Assembly: GCA_020216785.1 (NCBI GenBank)
Contig: JAIWNO010000099.1
Coordinates: forward strand, 1 to 10,000
Length of the DNA: 10,000 nucleotides
Direction: 5' to 3'
DNA from: Desulfomonile sp.
GTDB lineage: Bacteria; Desulfobacterota; Desulfomonilia; Desulfomonilales; Desulfomonilaceae
The notes under the pieces are model-generated. The model did not search any database and was not told where the DNA came from. It saw only the letters and a list, made by a program, of their open reading frames with translations. Positions 1 through 6,363 of the stretch are shown piece after piece (within the stretch, counting starts at the first letter, position 1; every line of letters starts with the position of its first letter). A program made the position numbers and the translations under genes.

Positions 1-29
1 CGGCAACCGGTGCGTATGCAGGATCCTGC

Positions 30-58
30 TTGACAAGGTTGGTTCGCTTCTGTATAGG
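30..58 (+). promoter_or_regulatory. Sigma70-like promoter for the RRM gene
   Basis: A perfect -35 box TTGACA (30-35) is followed after exactly 17 nt by TATAGG (53-58), which matches the -10 consensus at four of six positions. The predicted transcription start is near 65. The only gene downstream on this strand is the RRM protein at 270, so the transcript would carry a leader of about 205 nt. The call rests on box quality and spacing alone. Confidence 0.6.
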
Positions 59-91
59 ACAAACAAGATCCCACTTGTATTTCCCCTGCAG

Positions 92-160
92 GCCGATTCG
101 GACCACGGGTGCGATGCAAGAGATGACAAATGACAAGGACGACCACCCGTGGCGAGCGGC
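92..160 (+). other. Imperfect hairpin in the 5' leader of the RRM gene
   Basis: The 8-nt arms CCACGGGT (103-110) and ACCCGTGG (145-152) are perfectly complementary. The stem continues outward with TCG/CGA (98-100 with 153-155) and GCCG/CGGC (92-95 with 157-160), giving about 15 pairs with small bulges and a 34-nt loop. The loop contains a tandem repeat, ATGACAA twice (123-136). The hairpin sits between the predicted start of transcription (about 65) and the ribosome binding site (254-260), where it could affect RNA stability or translation. No known riboswitch class was recognised. Confidence 0.4.
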
Positions 161-269
161 GTTCCGAAGTCATACCCGCCTTTAACTCCCTCCTCGGCAG
201 TACAAACCAGGTGTATCACAGCACCCTGAGCAGCGTCTGGGGTGTGTTTTCCGAAAGGAGCGGCACGAT

Positions 270-575
270 ATGGCTATCAGCATTTACGTCGGCAACCTGT
301 CTTTCGATGTCAATGAGGAGCAACTTCAGGAGCTGTTCGAGGGATACGGCAGAGTCGACTCGGCTAAAATCATCATCGACAGGATTACCGGTCGCTCCCG
401 CGGATTCGGCTTCGTGGAAATGCCGGACCGCGATCAAGCTATGCGCGCCATTGACGAGCTTAACAGCAAGGATTTCTTCGGTCGCAGCCTGCGGGTTAAC
501 GAAGCCAAGGCGAAAAAGGATACCCGCCCCCCCCGTCGCGGTCCCGGCGGTGGTGGCGGTAGGAACTTTCGCTAG
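270..575 (+). CDS. Small RRM-domain RNA-binding protein with Gly/Arg-rich tail
   Basis: This 101-residue protein is a single RNA recognition motif with a short basic tail. RNP2 is IYVGNL (residues 5-10) and RNP1 is RGFGFVEM (44-51), both with the aromatic residues that stack on RNA bases. The fold ends near LRVNEAKAK (about 74-82), and the tail is rich in Arg, Pro and Gly with a run of five Gly. Such stand-alone RRM proteins occur in cyanobacteria and many proteobacteria. Some cyanobacterial ones are cold-induced, but a function here is not established. It is expected to be cytoplasmic, binding single-stranded RNA. The start is well supported: AAAGGAG (254-260) lies 9 nt before the ATG. The gene has its own promoter and leader and is convergent with the ligase gene, so it is not part of the metabolic cluster. 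A run of eight C (527-534) lies near the 3' end. Confidence 0.93.
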   Translation: MAISIYVGNLSFDVNEEQLQELFEGYGRVDSAKIIIDRITGRSRGFGFVEMPDRDQAMRAIDELNSKDFFGRSLRVNEAKAKKDTRPPRRGPGGGGGRNFR

Positions 576-584
576 AGCTGTTTT

Positions 585-647
585 CTTCGAGGGGTCTTCG
601 TGAAATGCAGGGAACGCCCTGATCGTACACTCACGAAGCTCCTCTTC
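585..647. terminator. Long imperfect hairpin between convergent genes, possible terminator
   Basis: GAGGGGTCTTCGTGA (589-603) pairs with TCACGAAGCTCCTC (631-644) as 8 continuous base pairs, one bulge and 6 more pairs. The loop holds a second small hairpin, AGGG-AACG-CCCT (609-620). It starts 10-14 nt after the RRM stop codon and lies 20 nt beyond the ligase stop on the opposite strand, where a shared terminator is expected. There is no real T-tract on either side. The + strand has only a pyrimidine-rich CTCCTCTTC, so intrinsic termination would be weak. It could instead protect the 3' end of the mRNA. Confidence 0.45.
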
Positions 648-663
648 TGCATGAGAGTGGACG

Positions 664-2358
664 CTACCTGAGAGCCTTCTTGTCCACCTTTCCGACTGCC
701 GTGAGCGGGATAGCGTCGACGCTGTCTATTATTTTCGGCACCTTGTATGGTGCAAAATTCTTACGGGCAAATTCCAGTATCTCTTTTTTCGTTTGTTCCG
801 GATCTTGGCTCTTGTACGACTGACTTGGCTGGTAAACAAGTCGAACGATATCGCTGCCGGGACGCTTGGGATTCGGGACCCCGACAATTGCACAGAATTC
901 GATGGCCGGGTGTTCGTAAAGTTTTTCCTCCAGTTCACGGGAGAACACCTTGAAGCCGCTGACGCTGAGCATGTCTTTGGCTCGGTCCACGATGGTAATG
1001 TAACCTTCCTCGTCCATTTTGGCCACGTCGCCGGTGTGGAACCAAATCCCGCCGTCATGCTTCCGCATCGAATTGGCGGTTTCGTCGGGTTTGTTGAAGT
1101 ACTCTTTCATGATTTGCGGACCTGAAACGATCAGCTCGCCCGGCTCACCCAAAGGCAGAGGCGTGGACCGGGTTTCAAGGTCAACGATTCGAACCCTCGT
1201 GTTCGGAAGGGGCATACCCACGGTGCCGATCTTCTTCTGGCCCCACCGAGGGTTCATAGTGATCAACGCGGTTGACTCGGTCATGCCGTAGACTTCGAGC
1301 AGCTTGCCTTCGCCTACCACTGCCTCCAGCGCGCGGATTGACTCGACAGCGAAGGGTGATGCACCGGAAAGGCAGTAGCCCAACCGAGAGAAGTCAAGTT
1401 TTTGAAAACCCGGTTCTTCGAGGAGCATCAAGTAAAGGGACGGCACGTTTACCAGTATGGTAGGACGATAACGGGCGATCTCCTTGACCATGCCCTTGGT
1501 ATCCCGTGGGTTGGGGATGAGCACTTGGGCGCTCGCGCAATACATCGCGCAAAGTCCCATGGCCAACCCGGCAAGATGAAAGAACGGAAAGCCGGACAAG
1601 AAGACTTCGTGGCCCGTATTCGGCCGTGCCCATTCACTCGTATGGACGCTGGTCGCGATCACGTTGCGGTGCGTTATAACGGTTCCCTTTGGCAAGCCGG
1701 TGGTGCCCCCGGTGTACTGAATGAGGCAGTTGTCATCCGCAGCAACCTTGATGGCGGGGTCATCGGCAGGATACCTGGAAAGCACTTCCCGAAATGTTGT
1801 GACTTGTTTCCCGGTGACTGGGCCCACCTTTCCCGTGGGGACTTTTTTGAGCAGCCGGCCGAGCACTCGCTTGTACCCGGGGAGGAAATCCAGTGCTCCC
1901 GTTGCGACCACGAGCTTTATATCCGGCAGGTCACCGAATATACCCGCAAGGCGATGCTCGAATGTGGCGTCGAGGGTTACCAAGGCTTTGACCTTGCAAT
2001 CATTGAGCTGATACGTAAGCTCACGCGGAGTCAGGAGCGGCGAGACCCCTGAGGTTGCACAGCCTGCTTTTAGCGCGCCAATTTGTGCGATCAGATACTG
2101 AGGGAGGTTGGGAAGGTGGATCCCGACCACGTCGCCCGGACCACATCCACACCGCAGGAGGAAGTTTGCGAAACGATTCGCGTGCGTATTCAACTCCTCG
2201 TATGTCATGGTGATACCTAGGAAGTGCAGGGCAGGCCGGCGGCGAAATTCCACAGCCACCTCGTTAAAACGATCCACGAAAGAGATCGAGGGGATCTCCA
2301 CTTCGGCCGCGACACCCGAATCATAGAACTTGAGCCAAGGTTTCTCGTCGTAGATCAT
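664..2358 (-). CDS. Acyl-CoA ligase (AMP-forming, FadD-like)
   Basis: This 564-residue member of the ANL superfamily would activate a carboxylic acid to its CoA thioester using ATP. The core motifs are present in order: phosphate loop YTGGTTGLPKG (215-225), adenine-binding YGMTES (357-362), ribose-contacting TGD (442-444), the hinge/C-terminal region DRAKDMLSVSGFKVF (458-472), and the A10 motif VGKVDKKAL with the predicted catalytic Lys557. Length and the FPFFHLAG segment (257-264) fit medium/long-chain fatty acyl-CoA ligases, but the substrate cannot be read and an aryl or alicyclic acid is possible. The start is supported by GGAGG 5 nt upstream of the ATG (2364-2368). It is the last gene of the minus-strand cluster, 100 nt after the acyl-CoA dehydrogenase and probably on the same transcript. 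It is intact, with no membrane segment. Confidence 0.93.
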   Translation of the reverse strand: MIYDEKPWLKFYDSGVAAEVEIPSISFVDRFNEVAVEFRRRPALHFLGITMTYEELNTHANRFANFLLRCGCGPGDVVGIHLPNLPQYLIAQIGALKAGCATSGVSPLLTPRELTYQLNDCKVKALVTLDATFEHRLAGIFGDLPDIKLVVATGALDFLPGYKRVLGRLLKKVPTGKVGPVTGKQVTTFREVLSRYPADDPAIKVAADDNCLIQYTGGTTGLPKGTVITHRNVIATSVHTSEWARPNTGHEVFLSGFPFFHLAGLAMGLCAMYCASAQVLIPNPRDTKGMVKEIARYRPTILVNVPSLYLMLLEEPGFQKLDFSRLGYCLSGASPFAVESIRALEAVVGEGKLLEVYGMTESTALITMNPRWGQKKIGTVGMPLPNTRVRIVDLETRSTPLPLGEPGELIVSGPQIMKEYFNKPDETANSMRKHDGGIWFHTGDVAKMDEEGYITIVDRAKDMLSVSGFKVFSRELEEKLYEHPAIEFCAIVGVPNPKRPGSDIVRLVYQPSQSYKSQDPEQTKKEILEFARKNFAPYKVPKIIDSVDAIPLTAVGKVDKKALR

Positions 2359-2417
2359 AACCCCCTCCGTTGGTTCGACAGGTCTGTTTGTGAAATGAAA
2401 TCCCGGAAAATCCGAAA

Positions 2418-2456
2418 CTGCCTCAGCAGCTTCTTGTCGACCTTGTCCGCTGCCGC
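2418..2456 (-). pseudogene. Relic of the 3' end of a second acyl-CoA ligase gene
   Basis: Directly after the acyl-CoA dehydrogenase stop codon, 13 codons on the minus strand read AAADKVDKKLLRQ. This resembles the catalytic C-terminal A10 motif of AMP-forming ligases, and the intact neighbour ends TAVGKVDKKALR. Aligned by eye without gaps, the DNA agrees with the neighbour's 3' end at about 26 of 36 positions. No ligase coding sequence precedes it: upstream is the dehydrogenase in a different reading frame. The piece therefore looks like what remains after a ligase gene was lost or replaced, or like a partial duplication. It is short, so chance similarity cannot be excluded. Confidence 0.5.
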
Positions 2457-2458
2457 TA

Positions 2459-3601
2459 TTACAAGCCCATGAACTTCGCTGCGATCCCTTTCATGATCTC
2501 GTTGGTGCCGGCAAAAATTTGCGTAACCCGCAGATCTCTCCACGCTCGCGCGATCGGATACTCTTCGCAGTATCCGTATCCGCCGTGCAGTTGCAGGCAC
2601 CTATCCGCCACTCGCCAGGCTGTCTCCGTGGTCCAGTACTTGGCCATGGAAACTTCCACGACGATATTCCTGCCTTCCATGTGATCCACAATAAGCTTGT
2701 CGACAAAGGTACGCGCCAGCTTCACTTCTGTGGCCATTTCCACAAGCTGGAACTGAATGTGCTGGAATTTGGAAAGAGGGCGCCCGAAGGCTTGGCGTTC
2801 CTTGCAGTAGGCAATGGTCATCTCGAGGATAAGCTCCATGGCCGGTACCGCGCCGATCGCACACATGAGGCGTTCCTGTTGGAGATTGTTCATCAGCATG
2901 AGGAAACCGCTCCCCTTTTGTCCGAGGCGGTTGGCCTTGGGGACGCGGCAATCGTTGAAGAAAAGTTCAGCAGTATCCTGGCTGTGCCAGCCGATTTTTT
3001 TGAGCTTCCGTCCTTTCTCGAAGCCGGGTGTGCCGGCTTCGACCACGTACAGGTCTATGGCTTGATACGGGTTGGATTCCTTAGGGTCGCGTGCTGCGAG
3101 CACGAGCAGGTCGCAAAGGATTCCGTTACTGATAAAGGTCTTTTGCCCGTTGATCACCACGTGGTCGCCGTCCTCCACCGCTGTGGTACGCATTCCTGCC
3201 AGATCGCTGCCCGCGTTTGGCTCGGTCATGGCTATCGCTGTGATAATGTCGCCCGACACGCATCCGGGAAGATACCGGTGCTTCAGCTCGTTGGACCCGA
3301 ACGAGGTAATATATGGGACTACCACGTTCGAGTGAAGCGGCGCGGCGAGCCCTGTGTGGTTGGTGCGGACAAGCTCTTCCGTAAGGATGACCGAGTAAAG
3401 GAAATCGGCGCCCAATCCACCGTATTCTTCAGGGACGTCCATGCAGAGGAACCCATTGTCGCCCATTTTCTTCCAGATCGACCGGGGGACGATCCCTGCC
3501 TCTTCCCATTCGTCGACGTGAGGAATGACTTCCTTTTCGAAGAACTTCCGGACCGACTCTCTGAAAATCCTGTGAGCTTCAGTATATGGTATGATTTCCA
3601 T
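2459..3601 (-). CDS. Acyl-CoA dehydrogenase (catalytic Glu in LCAD/IVD position)
   Basis: This FAD-dependent dehydrogenase of 380 residues has the usual family length and would form the 2,3-enoyl-CoA while passing electrons to ETF. The helical N-terminal domain begins EAHRIFRESVRKF (8-20). The flavin/substrate signature AMTEPNAGSD is at 124-133, and the C-terminal signature LHGGYGY at 338-344 leads into FAGTNEIMK (363-371). The position that holds the catalytic Glu in medium- and short-chain enzymes is Ala364. A Glu instead lies in NNLQQERL (Glu243), matching the catalytic Glu of long-chain and isovaleryl-CoA dehydrogenases, so Glu243 is the likely base. The start MEIIPYTEAH fits the family, but the ribosome binding site (AGGG, 6 nt upstream) is weak. 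A promoter about 150 nt upstream may drive this gene and the ligase. Confidence 0.94.
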   Translation of the reverse strand: MEIIPYTEAHRIFRESVRKFFEKEVIPHVDEWEEAGIVPRSIWKKMGDNGFLCMDVPEEYGGLGADFLYSVILTEELVRTNHTGLAAPLHSNVVVPYITSFGSNELKHRYLPGCVSGDIITAIAMTEPNAGSDLAGMRTTAVEDGDHVVINGQKTFISNGILCDLLVLAARDPKESNPYQAIDLYVVEAGTPGFEKGRKLKKIGWHSQDTAELFFNDCRVPKANRLGQKGSGFLMLMNNLQQERLMCAIGAVPAMELILEMTIAYCKERQAFGRPLSKFQHIQFQLVEMATEVKLARTFVDKLIVDHMEGRNIVVEVSMAKYWTTETAWRVADRCLQLHGGYGYCEEYPIARAWRDLRVTQIFAGTNEIMKGIAAKFMGL

Positions 3602-3747
3602 CGCGTGCCCTGGCTTTCATTTGAGGGGCTTGCTTTGGGGACAGCACCTTCCAGCGCATATGGCGTCTCGCCGCATGTGCACCCCCCGCTTTACATGGTA
3701 CAGGAGAGCGACGATGAGCCCCCCAATAGCGCATTTGTTAAGTGAGT

Positions 3748-3783
3748 CGGCTGGGGTGTAGCATAAACGACGCCCCCCAGCCG
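3748..3783. promoter_or_regulatory. Inverted repeat overlapping promoter, candidate operator
   Basis: CGGCTGGGG (3748-3756) and CCCCAGCCG (3775-3783) are perfect 9-nt inverted arms separated by 18 nt. One arm covers the predicted transcription start and the other fills the promoter spacer next to the -35 box, so a protein bound here would block RNA polymerase. Arm centres are about 27 bp apart. The same sequence could form an RNA hairpin after the thiolase gene, but no T-tract follows, so an operator seems more likely than a terminator. No regulator gene is in the window. Confidence 0.45.
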
Positions 3784-3788
3784 GTCAA
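3760..3788 (-). promoter_or_regulatory. Sigma70-like promoter for acyl-CoA dehydrogenase and ligase
   Basis: Read on the minus strand, TTGACC (3783-3788) is followed after 17 nt by TATGCT (3760-3765). These match the -35 and -10 consensus at five and four of six positions. Transcription would begin near 3753, giving a leader of about 150 nt before the dehydrogenase ATG. The 238-nt gap to the thiolase gene, the largest inside the cluster, supports an internal promoter. The cluster may therefore be two transcription units. Confidence 0.55.
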
Positions 3789-3839
3789 GAGTTGATTGGG
3801 TCTAATCTTTTCCGATCGGCGCTCCTCAACGATGTGCGC

Positions 3840-5048
3840 TCACTGGTACTTGCCGATCACGGCTATGCTGCACACGTTTTGGAATGGAAAACCGCCCAGG
3901 TTATGCGTGAGGCCATACTTAGGGTTTTCGATCTGTCGGTCGCCTGCACGGCCATGAAGTTGCAAGTACATTTCGTACAACATCCTCAGCCCCGATGCGC
4001 CGACCGGATGCCCGAAGCATTTAAGGCCGCCGTCCACCTGAGCGGGGATACCACCACCTCTGAGATCGTAAAAGCCGTCCAACACATCGCGCCACGCGTT
4101 GCCCCGCTCGGAGATATGCAGGTCTTCGTATGTGACGAGTTCGGTGATAGAAAAGCAGTCATGGAGTTCCATCATGCTTATTTCTTTGCGCGGGTCCGTG
4201 ATGCCGGCTTCTTTGTAGGCTCGTGTGCTTGCCTGAGCCGTCGTGAGAAAGTGGTCGCTGTCCCAGCTGTTGAAGCCCACTTCCTCGCCCGCACTAAGGG
4301 CCAGCTGGAGCGCTTTGACCGTAACGAAATCCTTTTTGCCGAGCTGTTTGGCTTTTTCGACCGTCGTCACGATCGCGCAGGCCGCTCCGTCGCTTACACC
4401 GCAGCAGTCGAAGAGACCGAGAGGATAGGCAATTATCGGAGCGTTAAGGACTTGGCTCTCAGTAACCGGCTTGCGTAGATGGGCCTTCGGATTCAGCGCG
4501 CCGTTGGCATGACTCTTGACGGACACATGGGCCATGGCTCGTTTGAGTTCGTCCTCAGAGATCTTGTACTTGGCCGCGTATGCGGTAGCAAGTTGAGCGA
4601 ACGCTCCCGGCGCGGTCACGTTCGGCCACCAAAGCCAACTCAGCGTACCGAAGTTCGAGCCGGGGTTCGGCAAGCCGCCGTACCCGGTGTCCTTGAGTTT
4701 TTCCACGCCCATGGCCAGAGCGAAGTCGTACGCTCCTGAAGCCACTGCATACACCGCTCCGCGGAAGGCTTCGGTTCCGCTGGCGCAGTAGTTCTCCACC
4801 CGCGTCACCGGGATGAGAGGCAATCGCAGGGTAACCGCAAGCGGAATAGCGCTCTTGCCCACGCCGACCTCTTCCAGACAGGTGGAAAGCCACGCAGCCT
4901 GAATGTCGCTCGGGTCGATCTGTGCATCCGCAAGGCACTCGGTGAACGCTTCCACCATAAGCTCTTCGCCGCCCACGTCCCAGCGCTCGCCGAAACGGGT
5001 ACAACCCATGCCGATGATAGCGACCTTATCTCTGATGCCTGTTGCCAT
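3840..5048 (-). CDS. SCP2-type thiolase (thiolase/lipid-transfer family)
   Basis: This 402-residue thiolase-fold protein belongs to the SCP2-thiolase-like branch and is predicted to cleave a 3-oxoacyl-CoA with CoA, or run the reverse condensation. The nucleophile is Cys88 in VENYCASGTEAF (84-95). HDCF at 296-299 replaces the NEAF of classical thiolases, and GHPVGASG (346-353) supplies the catalytic His347. The classical C-terminal CxG motif is absent, with HNLGG (382-386) in its place, as is usual in this branch where the HDCF cysteine is thought to take that role. The start is well supported by GGAGGG (5056-5061), 7 nt before the ATG. It lies 79 nt after the 911-residue fusion gene. Thiolases of this branch often work with a DUF35 zinc-ribbon/OB partner, and the fusion protein contains that domain. 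Confidence 0.92.
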   Translation of the reverse strand: MATGIRDKVAIIGMGCTRFGERWDVGGEELMVEAFTECLADAQIDPSDIQAAWLSTCLEEVGVGKSAIPLAVTLRLPLIPVTRVENYCASGTEAFRGAVYAVASGAYDFALAMGVEKLKDTGYGGLPNPGSNFGTLSWLWWPNVTAPGAFAQLATAYAAKYKISEDELKRAMAHVSVKSHANGALNPKAHLRKPVTESQVLNAPIIAYPLGLFDCCGVSDGAACAIVTTVEKAKQLGKKDFVTVKALQLALSAGEEVGFNSWDSDHFLTTAQASTRAYKEAGITDPRKEISMMELHDCFSITELVTYEDLHISERGNAWRDVLDGFYDLRGGGIPAQVDGGLKCFGHPVGASGLRMLYEMYLQLHGRAGDRQIENPKYGLTHNLGGFPFQNVCSIAVIGKYQ

Positions 5049-5055
5049 CTGTCAA

Positions 5056-5067
5056 CCCTCCTGAGGG
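5056..5067 (-). promoter_or_regulatory. Thiolase ribosome binding site inside a palindrome
   Basis: The minus-strand sequence CCCTCAGGAGGG is self-complementary at its ends and contains the Shine-Dalgarno sequence of the thiolase gene. A 4-bp stem with a 4-nt loop would partly hide the site. A second small palindrome, GTGCCG-GT-CGGCAC (5107-5120), lies between it and the stop codon of the fusion gene. Both are short, so a regulatory role is only a possibility. Confidence 0.3.
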
Positions 5068-5127
5068 CCGTTATGCGTTGACTTCCGAAGCACGGTCCAT
5101 GCCTGAGTGCCGGTCGGCACACAGACA

Positions 5128-6363
5128 TCAAAACTTGAAAAGCTTCTCGATGAGCTGGGATTTCATGATGTCGCCTTCCACCTTAAGCTTTCCGGACGTG
5201 AATGCCTTCATCGCGTTGAGCTTGCCGCTGACGAGAGCGATAAAATCCTCGTCGGACATGATTATGGTCGTGGTCGGCTTGTCATGCTTTCCTTCCTTAA
5301 TTTCCAATGCCCCGTTCTTAATGGCCGCATACCAATCCCCACCGCCGGGGCCGGTGATCTTATACTGGAAGACCACATCTACGCCCGCGGCCTTGTCGGC
5401 CTGGAACGATTCGGGCATGCGATCGAAGATCGTTTTGACCGAGAGTGCGCCTCCAGCCGGCTTGTCCTCTTTTGTTTGAGGAGAGAGCGCTTTGAGTGCT
5501 TCGCCGATCGAGGCGGCGGCATTGTACAGCTCCACTGCGGAATCCAAATTGTTGATTGCGTCCCAATGCTGATGAATCTGTTCGGGAGTGGGCGGCGTTA
5601 CACCCTCTCCGATTACTGTTCCGGGCCCGGTAACGATCGCCGCGCGGTTGAAGCATCCCATGCCGGCGTTGAAGATCTGGCCTGTCCCTTCGCACTGATC
5701 TGAACAGAGATACAGCACAATGGGGGTGACGAATTCAGGTTTGAGCTTTTCCTTGAGGTCGGGCGGCAGAATGTCCTCCGTGAGGCGAGTGGCCGCGATA
5801 GGCGCTACGGTGTTGACAAGGATGTTATACTTTTCGCCTTCAAGCTTTAGCGTGTTCATCAGGCCGACGAGGCCCATCTTGGCTGCTGAGTAGTTGGTCT
5901 GGCCGAAGTTTCCGTATAGGCCCGCCGCTGAGGTTGTCATGACAATGCGGCCATAGCCCTGTTCCCGCATCTTCTGAAACGCCGGTTTGGTGACATAATA
6001 GGCGCCGTCCAGATGCACAGACCGCACTGCGGCCCATTCGGCAGGCTCCATCTTGGCAAATGTTCGGTCGCGCAGGATGCCCGCGTTATTGATGAGGATG
6101 TCCACGCGGCCGAATGCTTCGATTGCCTTGTCAATAATGGCTTGACCGCCCTCCGGCGTGGCAACCGATTCATAGCTCGGCACAGCTTCTCCGCCAAGGG
6201 CCTTGATTTCTGCAACCACGTGGTCCGCTGGACCCGCAGATCCGCCGGAGCCATCCCGTGCGCCGCCGAAGTCATTCACGACCACTTTTGCTCCCCGCTT
6301 AGCCAACTCCAGCGCGTACGCACGGCCTAAGCCGGCGCCCGCACCCGTGACCACGGCAACTCT
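5128..6363 (-). repeat. SDR-SCP2 module, copy A
   Basis: This is the 3' part of the 911-residue fusion gene (residues 501-911), a paralogous copy of 7884-9125. The dehydrogenase parts are about 80% identical in protein by eye, and the SCP2 parts somewhat less. The linkers between them differ in length and composition. The DNA differs at many third codon positions, which points to an old duplication under protein-level selection and not to a recent or assembly-made repeat. Confidence 0.85.

Noticed and set aside
130..603. Open frame of 157 codons on the + strand overlapping the RRM gene
   Set aside because: It has no recognisable domain, no convincing ribosome binding site and an odd Ser/Thr/Ala-rich composition. 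The RRM protein in another frame has clear motifs and a good Shine-Dalgarno sequence.
2355..2600. 81-codon minus-strand frame spanning the dehydrogenase end and the spacer
   Set aside because: Its start is inside the dehydrogenase gene in the wrong frame, and its first part is nonsense. Only the ligase-like stretch at 2418-2456 is meaningful, and that is treated as a relic, not a gene.
3637..3648. GGGGACAGCACC, similar to a motif seen near REP-associated transposases in some proteobacteria
   Set aside because: There is a single copy, with no partner repeat and no transposase in the window, so it is too weak to call a mobile-element trace.
2519..3745. 408-codon open frame antisense to the acyl-CoA dehydrogenase gene
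   Set aside because: It mirrors the dehydrogenase gene with GC-rich third positions and shows no protein motif. The minus-strand gene is unambiguous.
3748..3783. Inverted repeat as a terminator of the thiolase transcript
   Set aside because: No T-tract follows on the minus strand, and the arms overlap a good promoter, so it is listed as a candidate operator. A weak terminator role is not excluded.
3792..4478. Long + strand open frame opposite the thiolase gene
   Set aside because: It is a shadow of the thiolase coding sequence. The same applies to 6940-7683 and 5107-5703 opposite the fusion gene.
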